The notes: a model not told the origin generated them from the sequence alone. A stretch of 25,008 nucleotides of DNA from Lancefieldella parvula_C (GCF_000758945.1 NZ_JRND01000011.1:1-25008); one strand, 5' to 3'; shown: positions 1-7,631, counted from the stretch's first letter. Numbers and translations: made by a program.

Positions 1-74
1 TAATCTGCATGTTTAAGGTATTTTCAGCGTCATGTATACGTCTTTTTAACAGATTATCTGACTTAGGTGTGTTT

Positions 75-120
75 TGAACTGACTCCAATTTCTTATGTCC
101 AAGAAATGGGAGGCAGTTCA
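75..120. other. Long imperfect inverted repeat upstream of first gene
   Basis: The arms TGAACTG, CTCC and ATTTCTT pair with AAGAAAT, GGAG and CAGTTCA, leaving only two A/G mismatches and a six-base loop. The repeat lies about 70 bp upstream of the gene starting at 190. No T-run follows directly, so a plain intrinsic terminator is not obvious. It could be the end of the gene left of the window or an RNA leader structure. Function is unknown. Confidence 0.45.
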
Positions 121-189
121 TCCGCTGGCTCTCTTTTTGGGCTTCTCATCGTTTTGCTTTACTATAGCCACATAAGGAGATGATGCGAC

Positions 190-504
190 GTGAATAAAGC
201 GGCCCAAGTAATCAAAAACCTTTCACAAGGATTTTTAATTTCAGGTATTTTAAGTGCGCTCATGGGTGCATACTACCTGTTTGCTAAAGCAGGGCTTCCT
301 TTGCAGGATCCTCCGCTGGCGCTCAAAATTCAATACGAGATTAACTTTGGCGTTGGCGAGAAAATGCTTATGTTAGGTCTAACCTGCCTGTTTATCGGCT
401 GCGTTGGCTATACCGTTGCATGGATTTGCTCCAAGACAGAGAAAGTTCAAGAGCCAGATAATCATCAAGCTGGTAGACCTTCTCGTCCTGGCGGAGCAAA
501 CTAA
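190..504 (+). CDS. Small two-helix membrane protein, unknown function
   Basis: Encodes 104 residues from a GTG start with a good ribosome binding site (AAGGAGA at 174-180, nine bases upstream). Two hydrophobic segments are visible, at about residues 14-34 and 58-80. Between them is a short polar loop (about 35-57), and the tail is hydrophilic with a final PSRPGG stretch. No family was recognised and no catalytic motif is visible. A role at the cytoplasmic membrane is inferred from the helices only. The gene stands alone: the next convincing gene starts 264 bases later, and the gene upstream is outside the window. The coding call rests on the ribosome binding site and on consistent hydrophobic patterning, so it is fairly but not fully secure. 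Confidence 0.7.
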   Translation: MNKAAQVIKNLSQGFLISGILSALMGAYYLFAKAGLPLQDPPLALKIQYEINFGVGEKMLMLGLTCLFIGCVGYTVAWICSKTEKVQEPDNHQAGRPSRPGGAN

Positions 505-767
505 GGCGCGTGAGCAGAGGCCTGCGGGCCGAGGCCGCGGACTGGGTGCGGCGTCTTGAAGCGCGACGGCTGAATTCATGTTCGCCAGCAGCAGATGTGG
601 CGCGGATACAAAAATTTGAACTATTTTCAAAACAGTACTGTCCATGTGAACTGTACTATTTATCAGCCAAATTCACTTTTTATGTGAATACTAATTTCTC
701 ATATGTTTTGGCTATCAATTTGTAAGAAAATATAGATGTAATATGCACATCTTTTTGAGGGGCCATC
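505..767. other. Intergenic region: GC-rich tail then AT-rich leader
   Basis: The first ~110 bases are very GC-rich and the remainder is AT-rich, so base composition changes abruptly. The AT-rich half holds the small hairpin ATTCAC..GTGAAT near 673-692 and presumably the promoter of the adhesin gene. TTGTAA (720-725) and TAATAT (739-744) are poorly spaced candidate promoter elements. GAGGGG at 757-762 is the adhesin ribosome binding site. A 71-codon GTG open frame here has no ribosome binding site or protein-like composition and was not called. Confidence 0.5.
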
Positions 768-2834
768 ATGAAAAAAGGTTTTCTTAAGAGAATCTCAGTC
801 TTTCTCACCATGGTTGTGGCATGCCTGTTTATGTCTATTAACACAGCTCAGGCACTTGATCGCCAGAAAGACGATAGTGATCTTACCCAGATCAACATTT
901 ACCAGTTCACGCTGACCAGAGACAACATGACTGTTCTCTCGCAGGGAACTGGCGTTAAGCGTGTAGAGATTCCTGCTTCTGATACAGGCAGACTGCCCTC
1001 AACAGCTTTTGTTGTTCAGCCAACTAAAGACGGTTCCAACCAGCAGTATAACCAGCCGCTTTCTCTGAAGTTCTCTAACGCTGGTACTGTTGACGGCAAG
1101 TCCGTTGACGTTTATGTCACCATCAACTCTCTGGACCTTACCCTTAAGAACGCCAACGCAGATTACAACAACCCTAATAAGACTGACGTTGCATTTTTGA
1201 CCGTTGATGAGAACTGGGGAACTAAGTCCTTCCAGATTATGGACTATATTGACGTGAATCACCCCAGCTATACGGCTGATATGTTCAGGTCCTATGCAAT
1301 CAACGCAAACGTGACTGTAGAGCTTAAGTACACCGATGGCACCCCTTGTGACCTCAAGCTTGTTATGCAGCCAAGTGATATTGACGTTGTCGGTGATACT
1401 GGCGCAAATGAGACCTTCTCGCTTATTAACGCCAATAGCACCATCGATAGCATTGTTATGAACAACAGGAACATTCTTGTTGAGAGCACCAGCGGTGGCA
1501 ATATTACCTGGAATCCTGTTCGTGGAACCTCTGGTCCTGACCAGGAGAAGAACCTTGCAGGTTTTGCTGTTAAGTCCAAGTCAAGCAGTATGACGTTTGA
1601 GTCCACCAGCGCGGCTACCAGCGGCAGCCTTTTTGGTGTGTACACTGAGGCAATTACTCCAGCTCCAGTAAAGGCCGTTGATCCAGAGCAGGCTCCTGCT
1701 AAGGCCGGAGAAACCATTACCTATACCGGCACCTTTACGCTGCCAAAGCAGGGCATTGATACCATCGGCAAGATTAAGTCGATGAGCATGGTTGACACCT
1801 TTGACGAGCGCCTTGATTTCCAGAGCCTTACCGTAAGCTTTGACGGCCAGACCCTGACCGAAGGTACTGACTATACCGTTTCTGTTGATGGTCAGAAGGT
1901 TACCGTCAACATCAAGGACCACCTGCTCACCAAGGCAAATGGCGGCAAGAAATTTGTTATTACCTACAAGACTGTTACCAACAGCAAGGTAGAGACTGAT
2001 GGCTCCAACATTGATAACGAGCTCACACAGGTCGTTGACGGAAACGTTGCTCACTCCAATAAGGTAACCACTGAGCTTTTGTACGAGAAGACCCACGAGT
2101 TTGTAAGTGGTACTCCTAATAGGGAGCTTCCTCAGGAGGTCCTGGACCTGCTGCCTGGTAAGCAGACTAGAATTCCTAACGGAACCACCGTTACCCCTGA
2201 TCAGCCTCTTGGTGGCGTTACTCGCGTAGAGACTCCGGATGGAACGTGGGTGTTTATCGGTTACGATCACGATTCCGAGGTCATTGACCACAAAAACGCT
2301 CACTTTATTGGCGTTTGGGTAGTTCTGCCTCAGCCAAAGAAGGATGTCCTGGACGGTCAGGGTAACTCCATCGACGGCAACAAGGTAACTGCTGGTCAGG
2401 TGCTCACTTATTCCGTTACTTACACCAACACCACCAACACTGCTCGCGATGTAACCATCACCGATGTCATCCCAGAGCACACGACCTACGTTGATGGTTC
2501 TGCTGATAACGGCGGCACCTTCGACCCAGCTACGCGTACTGTAACCTGGACACAGAACGTTGCTTCGGGCGACACACTCACCGTTACCTTCCAGGTCAAG
2601 GTCAACAAGGGCGAGAAGGACGTCACGGTTGTAAACACCGCTCACGTCAGTGATGGCCTTATCGACACAGACACCAATACCACCACCAACCCTGTTGTCC
2701 CTAAGCCTCGCAAGTCCCGCACTCCTTACACTGGCGACGACGCACTGCAGAACACGCTTATGTTCGCTATTGCAGGCAGCGCAGCAGTTCTCTTTGCACT
2801 GGGTACGCTCAAGCTTCACGCAGCTAGGAACTAA
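768..2834 (+). CDS. Cell-wall-anchored adhesin with isopeptide, SHIRT and DUF11 domains
   Basis: A 688-residue secreted surface protein. Residues 1-29 form a signal peptide ending in AQA. Residues ~30-295 are an unassigned beta-rich adhesin-like region. Residues ~297-435 resemble a fimbrial isopeptide-forming (D2-type) domain (VKAVDPEQAPAKAGETITYT, later IDNELTQVV). Residues ~438-522 match the SHIRT domain pattern (HEFVSGT..ELPQEV..LLP, then GTTVTP, TPDGTWVFIGYD, FIGVWV). Residues ~523-640 resemble a DUF11/D2 domain (TAGQVLTYSVTYTNTT, ending VVNTAHV). The C-terminus has TPYTGDD, a hydrophobic helix and a basic tail, which is a sortase sorting signal with a non-standard motif in place of LPXTG. 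Such proteins are covalently attached to peptidoglycan and mediate adhesion, with SHIRT domains acting as rigid spacers. Start: ATG with GAGGGG five bases upstream. It is followed by a strong terminator, so it is probably monocistronic. No sortase gene lies in the window. Adhesive function is inferred from architecture. Confidence 0.9.
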   Translation: MKKGFLKRISVFLTMVVACLFMSINTAQALDRQKDDSDLTQINIYQFTLTRDNMTVLSQGTGVKRVEIPASDTGRLPSTAFVVQPTKDGSNQQYNQPLSLKFSNAGTVDGKSVDVYVTINSLDLTLKNANADYNNPNKTDVAFLTVDENWGTKSFQIMDYIDVNHPSYTADMFRSYAINANVTVELKYTDGTPCDLKLVMQPSDIDVVGDTGANETFSLINANSTIDSIVMNNRNILVESTSGGNITWNPVRGTSGPDQEKNLAGFAVKSKSSSMTFESTSAATSGSLFGVYTEAITPAPVKAVDPEQAPAKAGETITYTGTFTLPKQGIDTIGKIKSMSMVDTFDERLDFQSLTVSFDGQTLTEGTDYTVSVDGQKVTVNIKDHLLTKANGGKKFVITYKTVTNSKVETDGSNIDNELTQVVDGNVAHSNKVTTELLYEKTHEFVSGTPNRELPQEVLDLLPGKQTRIPNGTTVTPDQPLGGVTRVETPDGTWVFIGYDHDSEVIDHKNAHFIGVWVVLPQPKKDVLDGQGNSIDGNKVTAGQVLTYSVTYTNTTNTARDVTITDVIPEHTTYVDGSADNGGTFDPATRTVTWTQNVASGDTLTVTFQVKVNKGEKDVTVVNTAHVSDGLIDTDTNTTTNPVVPKPRKSRTPYTGDDALQNTLMFAIAGSAAVLFALGTLKLHAARN

Positions 2835-2881
2835 GCTGCAGCGAGGTTGAGACGCTCGCAGGCATAGCGCACGGTAACTTC

Positions 2882-2912
2882 AAGCCGCTCTCATTTTGAG
2901 GGCGGCTTTTTG
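2882..2912 (+). terminator. Intrinsic terminator of the adhesin gene
   Basis: The arms AAGCCGCTCTCA and TGAGGGCGGCTT form a 12-bp stem with one mismatch, followed by a T-run. It lies about 50 bases after the adhesin stop codon. Confidence 0.9.
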
Positions 2913-3190
2913 TGTAGGACCGTGAATGTGTTCGCATGCACACGCGTTCGTACATGCGAGCTCGGGCGCACGCAAAGCGCCGTTCAAGCGACGTTCAAGC
3001 GCAAGAACGGCATCCGAAGCGCAAAGATTGCATTTCACGAGCCAGTTAGTGCATTTGAGTGACACGAAGTCCCACATAAGAGATGCAACCGTTATTCTAA
3101 AGATGCCTTAAGGCAAGGAAGCAAGCGGACTACAATTCCGCTGCAGCAAGAAAACGAAACGTTAGGTCAAGTAAGTTGTTTGGAAGTGTC
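2913..3190. other. Upstream region of the LytTR gene
   Basis: This gap holds a GC-rich first part with two copies of GTTCAAGCG (2982-2990 and 2993-3001) inside a CCGTTC..GAACGG inverted repeat. It is followed by the candidate LytTR binding site (3029-3058) and candidate -10 boxes TATTCT (3092-3097) and TACAAT (3131-3136). No protein-like open frame was found. Confidence 0.5.
3029..3058 (+). promoter_or_regulatory. Candidate LytTR-regulator binding site (two 9-bp direct repeats)
   Basis: TGCATTTCA (3029-3037) and TGCATTTGA (3050-3058) are direct repeats differing at one base and separated by exactly 12 bases, giving a 21-bp period (two helical turns). This is the classic geometry of LytTR-family sites. 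It sits 133 bases upstream of a LytTR gene and just upstream of a possible promoter (TATTCT, 3092-3097). Autoregulation is inferred. Confidence 0.6.
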
Positions 3191-3637
3191 ATGGAAATTC
3201 GTGTAGTTGAAGAAAAGGGTCGCGCGCAAATCGAAGTGACCATCTTGAGCGGCCCCGATGACCCGCGCGTTTCGGGAATTGTCCGTCAGCTCCAGATGGT
3301 TGACGGAAAGATGACTGGATACGTTCCCGGAACCATCAACAGGCGCGTCGTCCTTCTCGCGGATGTTGCATGGATTCAGACGGATGGCAGTGTGACACTG
3401 ATTCACCTGGTAAACGGGGAGACTCTGGAAAGTTCTAGTCGCTTGACCGAGCTCGAGGACGCGCTCAAAGACACGGCGTTTGTGCGCACTTCTCGACAGG
3501 AACTGGTCAATTTGGATCAGGTTACGGGCATCAAACCCGCAGGTTCCGGCCGCATGTTGCTGTCGCTTGGCGAGAAACCCCTTGTTGCTTCAAGAAAGTA
3601 CGCTGCGGAAATCAAACGACGTATCGGAATTGTGTAA
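3191..3637 (+). CDS. LytTR-family DNA-binding regulator (HdrR/BrsR-like)
   Basis: Encodes about 148 residues. The C-terminal ~95 residues fit a LytTR DNA-binding domain: VVLLADVAWIQTDGSVTLIH, then LVNGETLESSSRLTELEDAL, FVRTSRQELVNLDQVTGIKP and a final VASRKYAAEIKRRIG. The N-terminus is a short beta/alpha segment with no response-regulator receiver domain. That architecture, with the four-helix membrane protein gene that follows, is typical of streptococcal LytTR regulatory systems such as HdrRM and BrsRM, where the membrane partner holds the regulator inactive. I chose ATG 3191; a TTG at 3176 would add five residues. Direct repeats with 21-bp spacing upstream suggest autoregulation. Targets are unknown. 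The gene carries one copy of the recurrent 13-mer at 3569-3581. Confidence 0.85.
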   Translation: MEIRVVEEKGRAQIEVTILSGPDDPRVSGIVRQLQMVDGKMTGYVPGTINRRVVLLADVAWIQTDGSVTLIHLVNGETLESSSRLTELEDALKDTAFVRTSRQELVNLDQVTGIKPAGSGRMLLSLGEKPLVASRKYAAEIKRRIGIV

Positions 3638-3736
3638 GGGCCAGCGGATTTTCTCGCGCATCGCTCCCGGTGCCGAGCGCCAAACACCACTCGAACCACA
3701 CTTTAACAGCAGTTTTATCCCAGAGAAGGGAACATT

Positions 3737-4252
3737 ATGGAACGCAACGAATCACAAAACTGGCAAGGAATTGAGCGAAAGACTCAGCAAGAATTTGATG
3801 AGGGACTCAATAAAACAGTAGGTCAAATCATGTGCAAAGGTATTTCAGGTGGCGCGATATGCTTCACCGGCATCTCGCTTGTGTATGGCGTCATTGCGCT
3901 GGCAACCAATTATGGTGACAGGCAAAATAACATCATACTTCTTACGCTGATCGCCGCCGGCGTCCTGTCGGGGATTTACCAGCAGATTTGGTTCAACTAT
4001 CAGCCTCTGATTACTAAGCTCAGCTACCTTCACAGGTTTCTTGGCTTCAACGTTTGCCTGTTCCCAACGCTTGTAGCGATGGCGCTCATTGGAGGATGGG
4101 TGCCAAATATGGCTCAGGCTTGGATGTCGTTTACTGCGCTGTACCTGGTCATTCTGCTGGTTACAACCTTAGTCTTCAATGCTATTTTCAAGAAAGAGGA
4201 AGAGAAATATAAGGCTGCTTTCGAGAAGTATCAGGCATCTCGTCGCGCATAA
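3737..4252 (+). CDS. Four-helix membrane protein, DUF3021-like partner of the LytTR regulator
   Basis: Encodes 171 residues with a hydrophilic charged N-terminus (1-34). Four predicted membrane helices lie at about 36-57, 64-86, 100-121 and 128-150, followed by a charged basic/acidic tail. The pattern, including the helix-3 segment ending in GGWVP, resembles DUF3021-type proteins, which sit next to LytTR regulators in Firmicutes. In HdrRM/BrsRM systems the membrane protein antagonises its cognate regulator, and I infer that role here from adjacency and topology. It begins 99 bases after the LytTR stop, with an AAGGGA-type ribosome binding site and no terminator between, so the two are probably cotranscribed. 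The helices are clear; assignment to DUF3021 rests on pattern memory without a profile search. Confidence 0.75.
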   Translation: MERNESQNWQGIERKTQQEFDEGLNKTVGQIMCKGISGGAICFTGISLVYGVIALATNYGDRQNNIILLTLIAAGVLSGIYQQIWFNYQPLITKLSYLHRFLGFNVCLFPTLVAMALIGGWVPNMAQAWMSFTALYLVILLVTTLVFNAIFKKEEEKYKAAFEKYQASRRA

Positions 4253-4283
4253 AGTTTCAACTGATTCTGGATCGCGTAGCTGC

Positions 4284-4402
4284 GCCTGAGTTCTGCAAAG
4301 AATCGGTAGGTTTTGCCTGAAAACATAAAAGAATCGGTGGATTCTGCCTGATTTCTTCAAAGAATCTGTGTCCCAAACACAGATTCTTTGTACTTTTCAG
4401 GC
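4284..4402. repeat. Composite repeat element 1 (three direct ~31-nt units plus one inverted)
   Basis: Units open with GCCTGA at 4284, 4315 and 4346 (31-base period) and each holds AAAGAATC-k-GT at the same offset. A fourth copy is inverted and ends TCAGGC at 4397-4402. Units 3 and 4 form a perfect 14-bp hairpin (4358-4371 with 4377-4390). The element lies between two convergent genes. It could act as a bidirectional transcription end or be a mobile repeat. It is related to the elements at 8204-8324 and 8360-8477. Confidence 0.8.
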
Positions 4403-4513
4403 TCAAAGGAACCTTCGCCGAGCTATACACAAAAAGCTCGGTCTGTCGAGAAGACCGAGCTCTTGCGAGTCGTATTTGACCTGTACCTAGGCTGGGCTCG
4501 TGCCGGCAAGCGC

Positions 4514-5629
4514 CTATCGTTTCTTCAGAGCGTTCAGGATGCTGATGATGATGTGGTAGAGGAGCGCGGAAACAGGCCAGATAATCCAGGAACTTTTCCA
4601 GTCCTTGGTGATGAAGCTATAGCCCACGTACAGCAAGGTAATGGTGCCAAAATACGCCCTGGCAATTGGCCTGTACTTCAATGCTGCGGATTTGGAGTCT
4701 CTCTTGTTGCTTTTCTCGTCGTGAGAGAAATCGCCTTCCTGGAGAAGAACCCTATAGCCATCTCTGATGATTCCCGAGTAAACCAGCAGGTAAACGCCAA
4801 GAGAAACCAGAATTGCTGCCACGAAGAAGCCAAGGGCAAAGATGAGGCCAGTCCCATAGTACGAGGCAATAAGGAAGGGGATTGCGCTCAGGATGGTAAG
4901 GCAGACGCCGGCGGCTTGTTGCATGTAGCGCAACGATTCGGTTGACTCGGCGCGTCTACGAACGGCGGCTTCGACACCGTACTGGAGCTCGAGAGAGGCC
5001 TCCTTGAGCTGCTTAAACTTCGCGAGCTTCATGTCTTGGAGAATCAGCAAGCCAACGCCCGCAGCAATGAAGAGCATCATGATGCAAATTCCTGCGATGC
5101 CCATCGCATCTGGAGAAATGCGCATCGGATTAAAGTAGAGCGCGTCTTCGCTGTATGTTGCAAGCGAGACAAGAAGCGCGGGTCCCAGGATAAAGAGGGT
5201 AATTGCGCCTGCTGTGGGGCGAGAAGTTCGTGCGATTGCATCCAGGTATTCGGTGGCTGTGTCGAGAGAAACGCTGAGCTTCGGTGCCGCAGTTTTGCTG
5301 GTAGATGAGTCGCCGCTGGTGGAGCTGCCGTCAGGGCTGTCTGCGGTGCTTGCAGCAGCGGGATCCGAAGAGCCGCTCTGCACCGAAGAGACCGCGTAAT
5401 CAGCAGCAATGGCAGTGGCTGGAAGCTCCTCGAGCTCGTCTTTGAGCAGGTAGTCTGTGGAAACGCCAAAGAGTTCGCTCATGGCCATGATCTTTTGGAT
5501 ATCAGGCATGGAAGCCATGGACTCCCATTTAGAAACTGACTGCCTTGAAACGCCAAGTTGTTGTGCAAGCTCTTCTTGTGACCAACCATTACGCTTTCTG
5601 AGACTCATGATTTTCTCGCTCAGTAACAT
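4514..5629 (-). CDS. XRE-type helix-turn-helix protein with C-terminal membrane domain
   Basis: A 371-residue protein. Residues ~5-60 are a Cro/C1-type helix-turn-helix (SLRKRNGWSQEELAQQLGVS, then RQSVSKWES, and FGVSTDYLL). Residues ~66-130 are a Ser/Ala/Asp/Thr-rich, low-complexity linker. From ~140 to the end there are about six hydrophobic segments (for example ITLFILGPALLVSLA, GICIMMLFIAAGVGLLIL, LLYHIIISILNAL). This is a common architecture for membrane-tethered XRE regulators in Firmicutes and Coriobacteria. The ligand or stress it senses is unknown. The gene is convergent with the LytTR pair, separated from it by repeat element 1, and divergent from the LPATG surface-protein gene. The long region between 5630 and 5863 probably holds its promoter. 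Confidence 0.88.
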   Translation of the reverse strand: MLLSEKIMSLRKRNGWSQEELAQQLGVSRQSVSKWESMASMPDIQKIMAMSELFGVSTDYLLKDELEELPATAIAADYAVSSVQSGSSDPAAASTADSPDGSSTSGDSSTSKTAAPKLSVSLDTATEYLDAIARTSRPTAGAITLFILGPALLVSLATYSEDALYFNPMRISPDAMGIAGICIMMLFIAAGVGLLILQDMKLAKFKQLKEASLELQYGVEAAVRRRAESTESLRYMQQAAGVCLTILSAIPFLIASYYGTGLIFALGFFVAAILVSLGVYLLVYSGIIRDGYRVLLQEGDFSHDEKSNKRDSKSAALKYRPIARAYFGTITLLYVGYSFITKDWKSSWIIWPVSALLYHIIISILNALKKR

Positions 5630-5863
5630 GGCTGTTCCTTTCTGTTGGTGATGTGGTGGGATTCACATGTGATGGCTATTACTCTAAAAATTGCCTTGAT
5701 TGCACACCACCAAGTTGAGTTGGAAATTTGTCAACTCTGAGTTGCGTAATAGTTTACCTGCAGAAATGTTATCAGACTTTGGAAAATTAGTTTTAAAAGT
5801 CATTTAAAATTTTTGTGCTTCTCGGCGTTGGGTCCGGCGCATAAATTTTGGCGTAAAAGTCAC
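5630..5863. other. Divergent intergenic region between XRE regulator and LPATG protein
   Basis: Holds promoters for both directions, none of them strong by eye. AGTTGAGTT..GTCAACTC..GAGTTG (about 5712-5744) mixes direct and inverted GTTGAG/CTCAAC words and could be an operator. On the minus strand it contains TTGACA. AGTTTACCTGC (5751-5761) also occurs upstream of the LPNTG gene at 17405. Confidence 0.45.
5751..5761 (+). promoter_or_regulatory. Shared 11-mer upstream of LPXTG gene
   Basis: AGTTTACCTGC lies 113 bases upstream of the LPATG protein start. The identical 11-mer lies 104 bases upstream of the LPNTG protein gene at 17405, where TTTACC is spaced 17 bases from TATACT. Here no good -10 box sits at that spacing, so an operator is as likely as a -35 region. 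Confidence 0.4.
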
Positions 5864-6463
5864 ATGAAGAATTTAAAGGTCTGTATCGCTTCATCTGCTC
5901 TTGCAGCCGCATTGGCACTTGCTCCAGCATCTGCGCTGGCAGAGGGCACAGCGCCTGCTCCTACAAGCACTACCGGTGCTACTGCTACTACTACTGGCGT
6001 AACTCCTATTCCTGCACCAACCAGAGAGCAGCTTATGGACCCAACGGTTAATCCATACGCCCCTGAGGACGCATACTTTCTGCCTGATGTAACTAACCCA
6101 ATTCCAGACGGATTTATGGTTGGCAATGCTGATGGCGTAGTCATTATCGACAACGGCGATGGCACCGTTACGGTTAAGGGTCACTGGACTCCTGCGCTCG
6201 ATTTTGACGAGGTCATTGAGGTTGAGTTTGTTCGCATTCCAGATCCAACTCCTGCACCTACTCCAGATCCAACTCCAGCTCCAACTCCTGATTCAGAGCC
6301 AGCTCCAGCACCAGAGCCAGAGCCTGCTCCATCTCCTGCACCAACACCAGAGAAGAAATCCACTCTTCCTGCAACTGGTATCGCAGACGTTGTTGTTCCA
6401 GCTTCAGTTCTTGCGGTAAGCGGCCTTGGTTTTGTTGCTGCTTCTCGTAAGGTCCGCAAGTAG
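5864..6463 (+). CDS. Short proline-rich LPATG-anchored surface protein
   Basis: Encodes 199 residues from ATG 5864. An upstream TTG at 5813 is open but would put a non-secretory segment before the signal peptide. Residues 1-27 are a signal peptide (ends ALAEG). Then come an Ala/Thr/Pro-rich stretch, a ~70-residue globular segment (about 55-128), a Pro-rich wall-spanning region of PTPAP/PEPEP repeats (about 129-163), and a sorting signal: LPATG, hydrophobic helix and KVRK tail. It is expected to be covalently linked to peptidoglycan by a sortase encoded elsewhere. Its plan (signal peptide, small core, P/E spacer, LPXTG) is the same as that of the two paralogs at 17405 and 18260, although the core is not obviously homologous. 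The ribosome binding site is weak. The terminator is at 6579-6606. Function is unknown. Confidence 0.85.
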   Translation: MKNLKVCIASSALAAALALAPASALAEGTAPAPTSTTGATATTTGVTPIPAPTREQLMDPTVNPYAPEDAYFLPDVTNPIPDGFMVGNADGVVIIDNGDGTVTVKGHWTPALDFDEVIEVEFVRIPDPTPAPTPDPTPAPTPDSEPAPAPEPEPAPSPAPTPEKKSTLPATGIADVVVPASVLAVSGLGFVAASRKVRK

Positions 6464-6578
6464 GGGAAGAAGCGCAGTGAGCGCGTAGCGCCAGCTGCGG
6501 CTCCAACCGCGGCAACTGCGACACCGACCGCGTTGCAAAGCCGACGGGTTTCTCGCCAGAAAAAAATAACGTACATGT

Positions 6579-6606
6579 AAAGCGCCTGACCTCAGGCGCT
6601 TTTTTG
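6579..6606 (+). terminator. Intrinsic terminator after LPATG gene
   Basis: AAGCGCCTGA and TCAGGCGCTT form a perfect 10-bp stem around a CC loop, followed by T-rich sequence. The arms GCGCCTGA/TCAGGCGC are identical to the outer arms of the composite repeat at 8360-8477. Confidence 0.93.
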
Positions 6607-6674
6607 TGAGGAAACCGAGCGGGCGACCAGGCGGAAATTGGGTACACTCTGAATAACGAAATTCGGAGGTTGTT

Positions 6675-7631
6675 ATGGAAGACCAGCAGCAAAAATTCTC
6701 GCAGGACGGTGGCGTGGAGCAGGAGTCGGTGCACCCATCTTCAACTGCGCTTATTCTAGAAGGCGGCAGTTATCGAGGCATTTTTACCGCTGGAATTCTT
6801 GACGTGCTTCGCGAGAAGGGTGTCACCAACTTTGAGAGCGTGTGGGGAGTTTCCGCAGGTGCCATCAACGCCGTGAGCTTCAGGTCCAAGCAGATGGGTC
6901 GCGCCATGCGCATCATGCTGGCCTTTAGGGACGATCCTCGCTTTCTTTCGATTCGCTCGTTGATCACTACTGGCGACATCGCAGGTGCGGATTTTATGTT
7001 TGACGAAATCCAAAACCACCTGGACCCTTGCGATAACGAGGCGTTCAACCAAAATCCCATGCAGATGTACGCGGTGGCGTCCGACGTTACGTTTGGCACA
7101 CCGGCGTATCTGCACGTAAAAAAGTTTCCGGAAGATGTGACCATGGTCCGAGCGTCCGCGTCGATGCCAACGGTTTCTCGCATGGTTGAGCTGGATGGAC
7201 ATCGTTATTTGGACGGTGGAACTACCGATTCAATTCCGTTTGCGGCCGCGCTTGGCCTGCCCGACGGTAAAGCGGAACGCGCGGTTGACATTCCCGACCA
7301 CAAGCCGGCAAAGAAAGCGCTGGTCATTATCACGCAGGATAGGAATTTCGTAAAAACCGACGTCAATGAGCAGATTGCTATCCGCTCGCAGCTCTACTCC
7401 GCGTATCCATACTTTGAAGCCGCATTGGCTTCTCGCGCCGAACGCTACATGGATCAGCGCAAACAGCTCTTTGAACTGGAAGAAGAGGGTAGAGTGCTGG
7501 TGCTTCTACCTCCTGAGCCAGTTGAAGTTAAAGTTAACGAGAAGTCCGGTGAAGCCCTGCTGTCTCTATACCTGACAGGTCGCCAAGTCGCACTTGAGCG
7601 CCTCGAAGAGATTAAAAGTTTTATCGAGTAG
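6675..7631 (+). CDS. Patatin-like phospholipase family protein
   Basis: A 318-residue protein with the complete patatin catalytic set: oxyanion-hole glycine motif GGSYRG (30-35), nucleophile elbow GVSAG with Ser60, and the catalytic aspartate in LDGG (Asp180). Patatin-fold enzymes hydrolyse acyl esters with a Ser-Asp dyad, and bacterial members range from housekeeping lipid hydrolases (YjjU/RssA type) to secreted toxins. There is no signal peptide, so a cytoplasmic role in lipid turnover is likely. The C-terminal ~100 residues are charged and helical, as in YjjU-like members. Start: ATG with GGAGG at 6666-6670. It is followed after ~90 bases by a small membrane protein gene on the same strand. 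The substrate cannot be told from sequence. Confidence 0.92.
   Translation: MEDQQQKFSQDGGVEQESVHPSSTALILEGGSYRGIFTAGILDVLREKGVTNFESVWGVSAGAINAVSFRSKQMGRAMRIMLAFRDDPRFLSIRSLITTGDIAGADFMFDEIQNHLDPCDNEAFNQNPMQMYAVASDVTFGTPAYLHVKKFPEDVTMVRASASMPTVSRMVELDGHRYLDGGTTDSIPFAAALGLPDGKAERAVDIPDHKPAKKALVIITQDRNFVKTDVNEQIAIRSQLYSAYPYFEAALASRAERYMDQRKQLFELEEEGRVLVLLPPEPVEVKVNEKSGEALLSLYLTGRQVALERLEEIKSFIE

Noticed and set aside
510..725. 71-codon GTG open frame after the first gene
   Set aside because: No ribosome binding site, spans an abrupt base-composition change, and its second half is in the AT-rich promoter-like region; composition is not protein-like.
1581..2819. 412-codon minus-strand open frame inside the adhesin gene
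   Set aside because: Antisense shadow of a gene with clear signal peptide, recognisable domains and sorting signal; the predicted antisense protein shows no recognisable domain.
6464..6578. Extension of the LPATG protein by readthrough past TAG (about 36 Ala/Pro/Thr-rich codons)
   Set aside because: The sorting signal with its basic tail is complete before the stop codon, and a terminator follows soon after; the frame stays open probably because the region is GC-rich.
6181..6734. Minus-strand open frames opposite the Pro-rich repeats of the LPATG gene
   Set aside because: Low-complexity reverse reading of CCA/CCT-rich DNA without start signals.
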